From JAGWBJ01 sp964291465 (lineage in GTDB: Bacteria > Chloroflexota > Dehalococcoidia > Lucifugimonadales > JAGWBF01): DNA of 64,000 nt. The translations under genes and the position numbers were made by a program. Below, one piece after another: positions 16,880-25,013 of this stretch. The stretch's first letter is position 1. Each line of letters begins with the position of its first letter. The notes under the pieces were generated by a model. It was not told the origin of the DNA and did not search any database. It saw nothing but the letters and a program-made list of their open reading frames with translations. The stretch covers positions 62,001 to 126,000 of the forward strand of contig OZ219938.1 in NCBI GenBank assembly GCA_964291465.2. Reading direction: 5' to 3'.

Positions 16880-17809
16880 CTACCGGAGCTCGGGCATGAC
16901 CCTCTCGGCCAGGACCTCCAGCCCGGCGTGGTCGTAGGGCGGTTGCAGCTCCACGATGAAGTGGGAGACGCCCAGCTCCACGAAGCGGCCCATCTGCTCC
17001 ACGCACTCCCCGGGCGTCCCGGCGATGAGGGCCTTCTGGACCCGGACTCCGAAGCGGCCCAGGGTCTCCCGGGCGATCTCCCTGGCCCGGTCCCCGTCCT
17101 CGTGAACCCCCAAGACGAAGTAGATGGACTTCTGGATGGCGTCCACGTCGGTCCCCGCGTCGTCGCAGTGGCGCTTCAGCACCTCCAGCTTGTGGGCGTA
17201 CTCATCGGGGTCGACGGAGCAGTTCCAGCCGTCGGCGTACCGGGCGATGACCCGCAGCGTGCGCCTCTCCCCCGCGCCCCCGACCCACAGGGTGGGATGG
17301 GGCTGCTGCACGGGCCTGGGATGGCACACCGCGTCGGTCATGGTGTAGTGCTCACCCTGGAAGTCGACCCTCGGCTCCGTCCACAGCCGCCTTATCACCT
17401 GCAGCGCCTCTCCCAGCATATCTATGCGCTGGGCCACTGGGGGGAAGGGGATGCCGTACATCCGGTGCTCCCGCTGGAACCAGGCCGCGCCCAGGCCCAT
17501 CTCCAGCCGGCCGCCGGTGACGATGTCCAGCGCCGCCCCCATCTTGGCGACGATGCCCGGGTTGCGGAAGGTGTTGCCCAGCACCAGCGGCCCCACCCTC
17601 ATGCGCCGGGCCTGCATGGCCAGGGCCGTGATGGTCGTCCACTCCTCCAGGTAGGGCCCCTCCTCGTCCCCCGCCAGGGGCAGGAAATGGTCGGGCATCC
17701 AACCACAGTCGTAGCCCAGGTCGTCGGCCAGCTTCCAGAGGGCCAGTATCTCCTCGTAGCCGGCGTGTAGCTGCTGTGGCGCGATGCCGAAGGTCACTCC
17801 AGACTTCAC
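16880..17809 (-). CDS. LLM-class flavin-dependent oxidoreductase
   Basis: A 309-residue luciferase-like monooxygenase/F420-dependent reductase fold. LGYDCGWMPDHFLP, PLVLGNTFRNPGIVAKMGAAL, and GRLEMGLGAAWFQREH are standard for the group (the last holds the flavin/F420-binding loop), followed by HPTLWVGGAGERRTLRV. It is the first gene of a three-gene operon behind a clear promoter. Family reactions include oxygenation or reduction of alkanes, sulfonates, nitrilotriacetate and F420-linked secondary alcohols. The reaction here is unknown. Confidence 0.9.
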   Translation of the reverse strand: MKSGVTFGIAPQQLHAGYEEILALWKLADDLGYDCGWMPDHFLPLAGDEEGPYLEEWTTITALAMQARRMRVGPLVLGNTFRNPGIVAKMGAALDIVTGGRLEMGLGAAWFQREHRMYGIPFPPVAQRIDMLGEALQVIRRLWTEPRVDFQGEHYTMTDAVCHPRPVQQPHPTLWVGGAGERRTLRVIARYADGWNCSVDPDEYAHKLEVLKRHCDDAGTDVDAIQKSIYFVLGVHEDGDRAREIARETLGRFGVRVQKALIAGTPGECVEQMGRFVELGVSHFIVELQPPYDHAGLEVLAERVMPELR

Positions 17810-17860
17810 TTGCCTGCCTCCTGTGTACTCGCGCCCGGTCCCAGGCGCGAAACGCCTCCG

Positions 17861-17889
17861 AGTATACTGTACCCCCGCAGGCCCGGCAA
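17861..17889 (-). promoter_or_regulatory. promoter of the LLM-MFS-deacylase operon
   Basis: On the minus strand TTGCCG (17884-17889), 17-base spacer, TATACT (17861-17866). Start near 17854, leader about 45 bases. Confidence 0.5.
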
Positions 17890-17947
17890 CGGCAGGCGCC
17901 CGATCGAATAACGCGTGTAGGCGGCGCTTCCGGCCCCAGGCGCAAAG

Positions 17948-17970
17948 AGGCCCGGTCGACGACCGGGCCT
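17948..17970 (-). terminator. intrinsic terminator after the retropepsin-like gene
   Basis: Perfect 10-bp arms (AGGCCCGGTC / GACCGGGCCT) with a 3-base loop, 23 bases past the stop on the minus strand, followed by CTTTG. The short T-run makes it modest in strength. It also separates this gene from the LLM promoter. Confidence 0.55.
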
Positions 17971-17992
17971 GCCGGGTACCCTGCGGCGAGGA

Positions 17993-18352
17993 CTAGGCCA
18001 ACCGCCCCTTCAGCGGAGCGGGCACCAGCTCCTGGTTGACAGGGTCCACCGTCAGGTTGAAGGCTTCCAACGTGGTGGCCCCCAAGAGCCTCTGGTCATG
18101 GGGAGCGAACATCACAGGGCACGTCCATGCTTCCTCGCCGTATACGATTCGGGCTTCCCCTATGGGCCAGGTAGCCTCTTCACCATCCGCGAAGGTGACC
18201 TGTCGCTCGGCCGTGGGCTCTATGTGCATCTGGCGGAGCACCTCTTGGGGAAGGAACGTGTGAGTGGCCCCTGTATCCACCAGCACTTCCATCTCCCGCA
18301 GCTCTCCCCCCGCCTTATGGCCAACGGAAATGCGGATCGTGAAGGTGCCCAT
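17993..18352 (-). CDS. retropepsin-like aspartic protease domain protein
   Basis: A 119-residue single-domain clan AA protein. MEVLVDTGATHTFLP at 21-35 carries the catalytic DTG (26-28), and LLGATTLEAFNLTVDP near 89-104 is the typical second hydrophobic psi-loop. This is the size of one retropepsin monomer, so it would act as a dimer. No signal peptide or membrane segment is present. The ATG at 18350-18352 follows AAGGGGGG. Bacterial relatives of this type are common and mostly uncharacterised. It is transcribed divergently from the SelA-like gene. Confidence 0.85.
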   Translation of the reverse strand: MGTFTIRISVGHKAGGELREMEVLVDTGATHTFLPQEVLRQMHIEPTAERQVTFADGEEATWPIGEARIVYGEEAWTCPVMFAPHDQRLLGATTLEAFNLTVDPVNQELVPAPLKGRLA

Positions 18353-18436
18353 TCCGGCCCCCCTTTTTCGATGGTCTATGCCGGTGCCTCGAGCCCTGCT
18401 GACCCGGTGCCTCGCTAGGCAGCCTGCCATGAGAGG

Positions 18437-18466
18437 AGAATAGAAGGCATGAGACCCGAGTGTCAA
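18437..18466 (-). promoter_or_regulatory. promoter of the retropepsin-like gene
   Basis: On the minus strand a consensus TTGACA (18461-18466) is followed after 18 bases by TATTCT (18437-18442). The leader is about 78 bases. It sits back to back with the plus-strand promoter at 18492-18520. Confidence 0.55.
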
Positions 18467-18491
18467 GGTGTCGCGGCACCGCCGCGACTCG

Positions 18492-18520
18492 TTGACCGGC
18501 TCGGGAGACCTACCTATAAT
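18492..18520 (+). promoter_or_regulatory. near-consensus sigma70 promoter of the SelA-like gene
   Basis: TTGACC (18492-18497), a 17-base spacer and a perfect TATAAT (18515-18520). Start near 18527, leaving a leader of about 24 bases that contains GGGAGGAAA before the ATG. Among the strongest-looking promoters in the window. Confidence 0.75.
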
Positions 18521-18550
18521 CCCTACAGAATTCCAATCGGGAGGAAACCC

Positions 18551-19687
18551 ATGCCCGCAGACACCGCTCCCGAGGCCCTGCGGCGCCTCGGAGTACGCCC
18601 GGGGCTCAACTGCTCCGGGACAAACACCAGGTTCGGCGGCGCCCGCATCTGGCCCCAGGTCAAGGAGACCATGGACGCCGTCATAGAGCTGGACGTGGAC
18701 ATGCACGAGCTGACCCGCAAGGCGGGGCAGCGGCTGGCCGAGCTGTGCGGCGCCGAGGCCGCCGTCATAACCTCCGGCGCCTCGGGGGCCATGACCCTCC
18801 AGGCGGCGGCGTGCATCGCCGGCACGGACCCGGCCAGGATACACCGCCTGCCAGACACCACGGGCATGAAGGCGGAGATACCCATCTACAAGGGACACCG
18901 CATCCGCTACGACCAGGCGTGGCGCAAGGCCGGCGCCACTTTGGTGGAGTACGGCGACATGAGGGACTGCTCCCAGTGGGAGCTGGAGCAGGCCATAGGC
19001 CCGGATACGGCCGCCCTCGCCTACATGGTCGGCCCGACCCTCCCCTACTCGGCCCTGCCCCTGGAGACCGTCTGCGAGATGGCCCGGGCCCACGGCCTCC
19101 CCGTCATCGTCGATGCCGCCGCCATGCTCCCCCCCAGGGCCAACCTGCGCAAGTACCTGGACCAGGGCGCGGACATGGTCGCATTCAGCGGCGGCAAGGG
19201 GCTGCGGGGCCCCCAGGGCGCCGGACTCCTGCTGGGCCGGCCGGACCTCATCGAGGCTGCCATCGCCAACACCTCCCCCAACCACGGCGTCGGACGCTCG
19301 GGCAAGGTCGCCAAGGAGGAGATGCTGGGCCTCCTCACCGCCGTCGAGGTCTTCCTGGCCCAGGACGAGGACGCCGAGTTCGCCGGCTGGTCCCGCCAGA
19401 GCAGGTACATCGCCGACGTCCTGGCCGAGCTGCCGGGGCTGACCGCCACCGTGGAGAACGACGGCGTGGAGTGGGTGGTGCCCACCGCCGTGGTCCAGCT
19501 CGGCCGGGACTGGAAGGGCCCGTCCAAGGCAGCGATAGCGGCGCGGCTGAAGGAGGGCGACCCGCCCATCTTCATCGGCCAGGCCCCCACGCCGGGCACC
19601 CTGTTCGTCAAGACCATCAACCTGAGCGACGCAGACGTCGAGCTGGTCGCCTCCCGGCTGCTGGAGGCGCTGACGGGCCCGGCCTAG
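18551..19687 (+). CDS. SelA-like PLP-dependent enzyme (aminotransferase-fold lyase family)
   Basis: A 378-residue fold-type I PLP enzyme. FSGGKGLRGPQGAG at 212-225 holds the Schiff-base Lys216. VIVDAAAMLPP gives the PLP-pyridine Asp188, and VITSGASGAMTLQAA supplies phosphate contacts. This pattern matches the SelA/D-glucosaminate-6-phosphate ammonia lyase/DUF-type group rather than true selenocysteine synthase. It is about 80 residues shorter than SelA and no tRNA-Sec or selB lies near. Likely an ammonia lyase or aldolase-like enzyme on an amino acid or amino sugar acid. Confidence 0.82.
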   Translation: MPADTAPEALRRLGVRPGLNCSGTNTRFGGARIWPQVKETMDAVIELDVDMHELTRKAGQRLAELCGAEAAVITSGASGAMTLQAAACIAGTDPARIHRLPDTTGMKAEIPIYKGHRIRYDQAWRKAGATLVEYGDMRDCSQWELEQAIGPDTAALAYMVGPTLPYSALPLETVCEMARAHGLPVIVDAAAMLPPRANLRKYLDQGADMVAFSGGKGLRGPQGAGLLLGRPDLIEAAIANTSPNHGVGRSGKVAKEEMLGLLTAVEVFLAQDEDAEFAGWSRQSRYIADVLAELPGLTATVENDGVEWVVPTAVVQLGRDWKGPSKAAIAARLKEGDPPIFIGQAPTPGTLFVKTINLSDADVELVASRLLEALTGPA

Positions 19688-19723
19688 CGACGCGACCGGC
19701 GCAGCCGCCGGGGGGCTCTCTCC

Positions 19724-20470
19724 CTAGCCTTCTTTCTTGGAGCCCGGGTCTCCGGCGGGGCAGAAGGTCCCCACCAGGGTCAGCGGCGCGTCGCCCGTGT
19801 TCTCCAGGCAGTGGGCCAGACCCGGCGGCAGGTAGATGCACGTGCCACGGCCGATGGGGTGGCTCTCGTCGTCGACGTGCACGACCCCGTTGCCGCCCAC
19901 GATGTATATGACCTCTTCGTAGGTGTGGGTGTGGAAGGGCGCCCTGCTCCGCTCTATGTACCCCACGAACTGGGTCAGGTTGCGGCAGCCGTACCTGGGG
20001 TCGATCAGGAGCTTGAAGCGGCGCTCCTCCCCCGCCGGGATGTCCTCTTCCTCCTCCACCGACACCCACAGCCTGCCGTCCTCCCGGAGGCTCGCTTCGA
20101 CCTGCCGGCCCGGCGGCTGGCCGGGCTGGGGCGACACCACCGACAGCAGCGCTAGCTCCCCAGGCCCGTGGCTTGCGATGCGGCACCGCACCCCCGGCGG
20201 GACCAGCACCCCCATCTCCGGCCGGAGGGCGCACTCCGCGCCGCCGATGACCACTTCGCCCCGGCCCTCCAGGACGAAGAGCACCTCCTCTTCGCGGGGG
20301 TTCAGGAGCTCGCCCCGGGTCCCCGGCAGGTAGCGGAGGACCCGCTGCACCAGGTTCCGGCACCCGATGGCGCGGTTGATGGTCTCCCGCCCCGTGCCCA
20401 GGCCCCCGGGGAGGCCGGCCTGGAGCGCCTCCGACTCCCGGACCACGTAGGCGCCCTTCAGATGGGGCAT
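19724..20470 (-). CDS. bicupin domain protein
   Basis: A 248-residue protein with two cupin domains: the first around EEEVLFVLEGRGEVVIGG (60-78) without a full His set, and the second APFHTHTYEEVIYIVGGNG (about 173-191) with HxHxxxxE plus the later GLAHC His, a complete metal site. The repeated CRNL-Q motif preceding each barrel (IGCRNLVQRV and YGCRNLTQFV) shows the two halves arose by duplication. It follows the deacetylase by 1 base and is probably translationally coupled. The reaction is unknown. Confidence 0.78.
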   Translation of the reverse strand: MPHLKGAYVVRESEALQAGLPGGLGTGRETINRAIGCRNLVQRVLRYLPGTRGELLNPREEEVLFVLEGRGEVVIGGAECALRPEMGVLVPPGVRCRIASHGPGELALLSVVSPQPGQPPGRQVEASLREDGRLWVSVEEEEDIPAGEERRFKLLIDPRYGCRNLTQFVGYIERSRAPFHTHTYEEVIYIVGGNGVVHVDDESHPIGRGTCIYLPPGLAHCLENTGDAPLTLVGTFCPAGDPGSKKEG

Positions 20471-20471
20471 G

Positions 20472-21623
20472 CTAGCTCCACCGGGGCCGCCACCGGGCCC
20501 CGTCCTTCACCGTAAGCACGGGCGCGAACCGCCGGGAGGAGCGCAGGCTGTTGCCCAGGCCATCCTCGAAGCCGAACTCCCCCTCCTCCAGCTCCAGCAC
20601 CGCCGCGTCGCCGATGCTCCCGGGCCGCAACGTCCCCAGCTTCTCCCGCCCGATGGCGTCCGAGGCGTTGGCGGTGACCATCCTGATCACGTCCTCCAGC
20701 GGCACCCCCAGCTCCAGGAAGATGCTCATGTGCTCCAGCAGGTCATAGTTCACCATTCCCGGCCTTGGCTGGTTCCTGTCCGTGCTGATGGTGTCGGGCG
20801 GGACTCCTTGCTCCACCGCGGCCCGGGACACGGGGATGGAGCAGTGGCGCATGGCCCCGGCCGTGTCGAACACGACGCCCCGCTGCTGGGCCTCCCGAAC
20901 GTGCTGCCGCACCCGTCCCGCCTCGTCCAGGACGTTGTGGACGTCCCCGTGGAAGATGTGCGTGGCTATGTCGCCGGGCTTCAGGTACCCGAACACCTGG
21001 TCCAGAGGCAGGGGCGACTCCATCACGTGGACCATCATCTTGCTGTCCGTCTCGTCGGCCACACGCCGCGCCATCTCCATGGCCGGCACCGCGTTGGCGG
21101 CGGTGGTCCCCGTGGGCGACAGGCGCACCTTCACCCCCAGCACCACGTCCCGGTTCTCCTGGATGCACCGGATGGCCTCCTCGGCCCTGGCCCACCGGAA
21201 GTCCTCCAGGTCCGGGATGCCCATGGTCGTCAGGGTGGTCAGGCCCAGGGTCGACAGGTGCACGAAGGCGTACATCCGCGTGTCCACCCGCCCGATGACG
21301 TAGTCGCGGAAGGCCTGGAAGTTGGCCCACCCCACCGAGCCCGCGTCCACGGCGGTGGTCACGCCCACGGCGAGGCAGTAGGAGTCGGGGTCCGCCCTGT
21401 ATGGGTAGATGCGGTGGGCGAAGTGGCCGTGGAGGTCGATGAGCCCGGGCGCCACCAGCTTCCCTCCCACGTCCACCACCTCGCCGGCCGCAGTCGAAGG
21501 GATATCCCCTTCGACTGCGGCGACCAGGCCATCCTTGAAACCCACGTCCCGCGGGGCGCGGAGGCCCTGCGCGGGGTCCACCACCTCCCCACCCTTGAGG
21601 ACGAGGTCGTAGTCGAAGGCCAC
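20472..21623 (-). CDS. amidohydrolase/deacetylase family metallohydrolase
   Basis: A 383-residue amidohydrolase starting at a GTG that shares one base with the TAG stop of the upstream GMC gene and follows AAGGAGGGG. Metal ligands appear complete: HGH at 65-67, a carboxylatable Lys in VVLGVKVRLSPT, His in MMVHVME and in THIFHGDVHN, and Asp in DTISTDRNQP. This is the pattern of the EF_0837/AHA_3915 deacetylase group and D-aminoacylase-like dihydroorotases. A perfect 14-bp hairpin lies within codons for about residues 35-45. It forms an operon with the GMC oxidoreductase and the bicupin. Confidence 0.87.
   Translation of the reverse strand: MAFDYDLVLKGGEVVDPAQGLRAPRDVGFKDGLVAAVEGDIPSTAAGEVVDVGGKLVAPGLIDLHGHFAHRIYPYRADPDSYCLAVGVTTAVDAGSVGWANFQAFRDYVIGRVDTRMYAFVHLSTLGLTTLTTMGIPDLEDFRWARAEEAIRCIQENRDVVLGVKVRLSPTGTTAANAVPAMEMARRVADETDSKMMVHVMESPLPLDQVFGYLKPGDIATHIFHGDVHNVLDEAGRVRQHVREAQQRGVVFDTAGAMRHCSIPVSRAAVEQGVPPDTISTDRNQPRPGMVNYDLLEHMSIFLELGVPLEDVIRMVTANASDAIGREKLGTLRPGSIGDAAVLELEEGEFGFEDGLGNSLRSSRRFAPVLTVKDGARWRPRWS
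21488..21520 (-). repeat. perfect 14-bp inverted repeat inside a CDS
   Basis: CCGCAGTCGAAGGG (21488-21501) and its exact complement (21507-21520) flank the 5-base loop ATATC. It is in frame and encodes AAVEGDIPSTAAGE in the amidohydrolase. RNA from either strand would form a very stable stem only 100-135 bases after the start codon. Confidence 0.9.
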
Positions 21624-23170
21624 TAGAGCCCCTCCTTGATGAAGTCCGACACCCGCTCGCCTATGGTCATGGTAGTCACATTGGTGTTGGCCCGGACGCA
21701 GTTGGGCATGATCGACGCGTCCACCACCCTCAGGCCCTGGAGGCCGTGGACCCTGCCGTGCTGGTCTACCACCGCCATGGGGTCCGAGGCCGGACCCATC
21801 TTGCACGTGCAGGAGATGTGCTGCCCGGTGGTGGCCTCCCGCCGCAGCCAGGCATCCAGGGCATCGTCGGACTCCAGGTCCGCGTCGGTGGGCGCGGTGC
21901 GCTCGGTCAGTATGTCCTTGTAGTCCTCGTGCTGCCCCAGCTTGATGCACAGGCGCACCATCTCGCGCATCCTGCGGCGGTCGAACTCCTCCTGCAGGTA
22001 GTTGTAGTCCAGGAAGGGCTGTACGTTGGGGTCCGTCGAGGTGAGGCGCAGCTCCCCCGATCCCACGGCCAGGTCCAGGATGCACACCATGCGGACCCCC
22101 AGGGCGTCCATGCGGGCCCCGCCCGTGTTCACCCGCTCGGTGGCGAAGGAGCTCATGAACACCATCATGTCGTTGCGCAGGTCCGACCCGCTGGCGGTGT
22201 ACCTGAGGGCCACCTGGACCCGTGGGGCGAGGCCGTCCAGGGGGTACCCTTCTCTGACCCTCCAGTCCACCCAAACCGAGGGATGGTCCCTCAGGTTCTG
22301 GCCCACCCCGGGCTTGTCCAGCACCAGGGGGATGCCCAGCTCCCTCAGGTGGGCGGCGGGGCCGACCCCGGACAACATGAGAAGCTGGGGCGAGCCGATG
22401 GCCCCGGAGCTCAGGATGATCTCGTTGGCCTCCACCACGAACTTCTCGCCGCCGCTCTCCACCTCCAGGCCCGTTGCCCGGTTGCCGTCGAACAGTATCC
22501 GGTGGGCGGTGCAGTCGGCCCGCAGGGTCAGGTTCAGCCGGTGCCTGGCCGGGTCCAGGTAGCCCAGGGCCGTGCTCATACGGATGCCGTTGGGGTTGTT
22601 GAAGGGTATGGGCCCCACCCCCGAGGCGTCGGGGTTGTTGTGGTCCGGGCTGTCAGCAAACCCGGCGGCCCGGCAGGCGTTGTAGAAGGCCACCTGGTCG
22701 CGCCGCCACTCCTCGCGCTTGAACCTCCGGGCGACTATGGGGCCGTCGGAGGAGTGGAAGTCGTCCTGGAAGTCGGTGTCCGTCTCCACCTTGCGGAAGT
22801 AGTGCAGAAGGTCCTGGAACTTCCACTTGTCGTTTCCCATGGCCGCCCAGGAGTCGTAGTCCTCGGGCACACCCCGCAGGAACACCTGGCCGTTGATGGC
22901 GCTGGAGCCCCCCGTCACCTTGCCCCTGGGCACCATCATGGGCACCGCCGTGTCCGTCGCCTTGCCCAGGAACTGCCAGTTGTGGTCGCTGACCATCACG
23001 TCCGTTGCCGTGGCGTAGCCGAACTTGACCTCGTCGGGCAGCCTCTCGAACTCCGGGTAGTCGGGCCCCGCCTCCAGCAGCAGCACCGACGTGCCCGGAT
23101 CCTCGGTCAGGCGCGTGGCCACGATGGAGCCGGCGGACCCGGCCCCCACCACGATGTAGTCGTACTTCAT
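21623..23170 (-). CDS. GMC family oxidoreductase (choline dehydrogenase-like)
   Basis: A 515-residue FAD enzyme. VVGAGSAGSIVATRL near the start is the dinucleotide-binding loop, GKVTGGSSAINGQVFLRG is the first GMC signature, and GAIGSPQLLMLSGVGP is the second. The C-terminal HISCTCKMGP and RANTNVTTMTIGE regions hold the active-site His/Asn positions of the family. Such enzymes oxidise primary or secondary alcohols to aldehydes or ketones. It is first in an operon with an amidohydrolase and a bicupin, and is one of three paralogues in this window. Confidence 0.92.
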   Translation of the reverse strand: MKYDYIVVGAGSAGSIVATRLTEDPGTSVLLLEAGPDYPEFERLPDEVKFGYATATDVMVSDHNWQFLGKATDTAVPMMVPRGKVTGGSSAINGQVFLRGVPEDYDSWAAMGNDKWKFQDLLHYFRKVETDTDFQDDFHSSDGPIVARRFKREEWRRDQVAFYNACRAAGFADSPDHNNPDASGVGPIPFNNPNGIRMSTALGYLDPARHRLNLTLRADCTAHRILFDGNRATGLEVESGGEKFVVEANEIILSSGAIGSPQLLMLSGVGPAAHLRELGIPLVLDKPGVGQNLRDHPSVWVDWRVREGYPLDGLAPRVQVALRYTASGSDLRNDMMVFMSSFATERVNTGGARMDALGVRMVCILDLAVGSGELRLTSTDPNVQPFLDYNYLQEEFDRRRMREMVRLCIKLGQHEDYKDILTERTAPTDADLESDDALDAWLRREATTGQHISCTCKMGPASDPMAVVDQHGRVHGLQGLRVVDASIMPNCVRANTNVTTMTIGERVSDFIKEGL

Positions 23171-23224
23171 TTCACCCTCCTGAAAGGCCTGGCTCCTTTT
23201 CTCACTGGGCTCCGGTCTAGCCTA

Positions 23225-23252
23225 ACACTACCACCGCCGGCCCGTCTGTCAA
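23225..23252 (-). promoter_or_regulatory. putative promoter of the GMC operon
   Basis: On the minus strand TTGACA (23247-23252), 16 bases, TAGTGT (23225-23230). The -35 is perfect and the -10 weak. It lies between the 3' end of the next amidohydrolase gene and the GMC start, with a leader near 48 bases. Confidence 0.4.
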
Positions 23253-23266
23253 TGGGCCCCGTGCCG

Positions 23267-24646
23267 TCACTCGATGGGCCACCTCTGGGGAAACGACGTC
23301 CCCGTCCGGGCAAGCAGCTCTTCGCCCACCGCCTGGACCTTCCGGATCAGATCCCACTCGTCCACGAAATTGGGGCGGCCCCCCTCCACCACCACCCTGC
23401 CGTCCACCACCACGGTGTGGACGCTCCTGCCGTCGGCGTTGTACACCAGGTTGTTCACCGGGTTGAAGATGGACCTCCACTCGGGGCGCCGGGTGTCGAA
23501 GAGCACGAGGTCCGCCTTCTTGCCCTCCTCCACCGACCCGATCTCGTCCTTCAGACCGAGGGCCTGGGCCCCGTCGATGGTCGCCATCTCCAGCGCCTTT
23601 TCGGCGGGGACCTGGGACACGTCCTGGCGGGCGTCCTTGTACAGGACCGCGGCCAGGTACATGGAGCGCATCACCTCCACCACGTTGGAGGCGTTGGGCG
23701 CGTCCACCCCCAGCCCCACGCACACGCCCCGCTCCAGCATCTCCGGCAGCTTCCCCTTGGTGGTGGTGCCCATGCCGTTCTTCACCGCCGCCGTCGGGCA
23801 CATGACCACCTTGGTGCCCGTGCGGGCCAGGCAGTCCACCTCCGCGTCGTCCAGCCCCACCGCGTGGGCGAGCAGCAGGTTGGGCCCCAGCACCCCAATC
23901 TCCTCCAGCCGCTGCACCGGGCGCTTGCCATACCGGTCCAGGTGGGCCTTCACCGACGCCGGGGCGTTGGTCAGGTGCAGGGTCATCCCCGTGCCGAGGG
24001 AGTCCGCTATCCTCTTGGCCGCCTTCATCAGCTCCGTGCTGGCCTCGTCGGCGGAGAGGGGCATGGTCCAAGCCCGGACCCGGCCCTCCAGGGCGCCGTC
24101 GTACTCCCGGACCGTCCTCTCCATGGCCGCTATGGCGTCGGCCGTGGAGGACACGGGCACGTTCACCGCGTTGGGGAGGTCCACGACGTGGGTCCCCACC
24201 ACGATGCGGCACCCCGACTCCTCGTAGGCCTTCAGGCAGGCGTCCAGGTACTTGGTGCTTCCCGGGTCCAGGAAGCAGGTGGTGCCGTACCTCAGCAGCT
24301 CGGTGATGGCCAGGAGGGACGTGTGGTACTCCTCCTCGGGGGTCATCTCCCCCTGGAGCCTGAACACGTTGGGCAGGTACTCGCCGCCCAGGTCGTCGGG
24401 GAAGACGCCCCGCACGGCGTGGGCGTAGCTGATGTGCATGTGGCAGTTGATGAGCCCGGGGGTGACCACCATCTCCCGGGCGTCGATGACCCGGTCCGCG
24501 GGCACCTCCGCCAGCTCCGACGCCTTGCCCACCGCGGCGATCCTGCTTCCCCGGACCACCACGGTCCCGTCGCGGATGATCCGTCGCCGGGGGTCGACGG
24601 TCAGGATGAACCTGGCGCCTTCGATCTTGAGGGTAGGCTCTTTCAA
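23267..24646 (-). CDS. amidohydrolase family protein (TRZ/ATZ-like)
   Basis: A 459-residue amidohydrolase of the chlorohydrolase/cytosine-deaminase/SsnA group. HMH at 69-71 (GLINCHMHISYAHAVRG), His in MTLHLTN, His in LLAHAVGLDDAE, and Asp in GLGVDAPNAS are the mononuclear metal ligands. The usual Glu two residues after the third ligand (HxxE) is not clear, since the sequence reads HLTNAP. The first HMH tract and the GTTCFLDPGS block are typical. Likely a deaminase or dechlorinase-like hydrolase of an N-heterocycle; the substrate is unknown. Confidence 0.87.
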   Translation of the reverse strand: MKEPTLKIEGARFILTVDPRRRIIRDGTVVVRGSRIAAVGKASELAEVPADRVIDAREMVVTPGLINCHMHISYAHAVRGVFPDDLGGEYLPNVFRLQGEMTPEEEYHTSLLAITELLRYGTTCFLDPGSTKYLDACLKAYEESGCRIVVGTHVVDLPNAVNVPVSSTADAIAAMERTVREYDGALEGRVRAWTMPLSADEASTELMKAAKRIADSLGTGMTLHLTNAPASVKAHLDRYGKRPVQRLEEIGVLGPNLLLAHAVGLDDAEVDCLARTGTKVVMCPTAAVKNGMGTTTKGKLPEMLERGVCVGLGVDAPNASNVVEVMRSMYLAAVLYKDARQDVSQVPAEKALEMATIDGAQALGLKDEIGSVEEGKKADLVLFDTRRPEWRSIFNPVNNLVYNADGRSVHTVVVDGRVVVEGGRPNFVDEWDLIRKVQAVGEELLARTGTSFPQRWPIE

Positions 24647-25013
24647 GACCGGCTCCTTCCTTCCGCAAGGCCGGGCCGCAAGGCCGGGGCCGCGAGGCCG
24701 GGCCCGTGAGGCTGGTCTTTCCGGTCCCCGCCTCCGCGCTGTCGAGGATCAATCCGACGCCCATGCCGCGACGCCTCTCGGACGCGCTGCTCACGGTACG
24801 CCGGACGCCCTTTCGAATCCCCTTGCAGCCCCCTCCCGAATCCTACGAGAAGCATAGCAAGGCAGAGGGCGCGGGTCAACGAAGGACCGGGCACAGGACG
24901 CGCACCGGTGTTGCCCCGCCGCGGCAGCTTGCCCACCGACGCCTCGTCGCCTACAATAGACCTCCATCCCAGGGGGCCGTTTCAGCCCCCCTTCATCCCC
25001 CAAGGAGGAATCC
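24647..25013. promoter_or_regulatory. divergent promoter region with GC-rich microrepeats
   Basis: This 367-base gap holds two outward promoters. On the minus strand TTGACC (24874-24879), 17 bases, TATGCT (24851-24856) serves the amidohydrolase, with a leader of about 196 bases. On the plus strand TTGCCC (24929-24934), 17 bases, TACAAT (24952-24957) serves the next amidohydrolase, followed by AAGGAGG. Within the long minus leader (24663-24715) a unit like AAGGCCGGGGCCG recurs about four times in tandem. Confidence 0.5.

Noticed and set aside
18353..19285. 5' extension of the retropepsin-like gene to 430 residues
   Set aside because: The extension is antisense to the SelA-like gene and crosses the divergent promoter; the family is about 120 residues.
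18551..19687. True selenocysteine synthase (selA)
   Set aside because: Shorter than SelA, and no tRNA-Sec, selB or selD is seen nearby; the wider SelA-like lyase family fits better.
21624..22274. 5' extension of the amidohydrolase to 600 residues
   Set aside because: It runs antisense-frame through the GMC gene; the GTG at 21623 has a strong ribosome site and gives the family length.
21746..24709. Plus-strand frame of 987 codons over the GMC and amidohydrolase genes
   Set aside because: Antisense shadow; both minus-strand genes have complete family motifs and ribosome sites.
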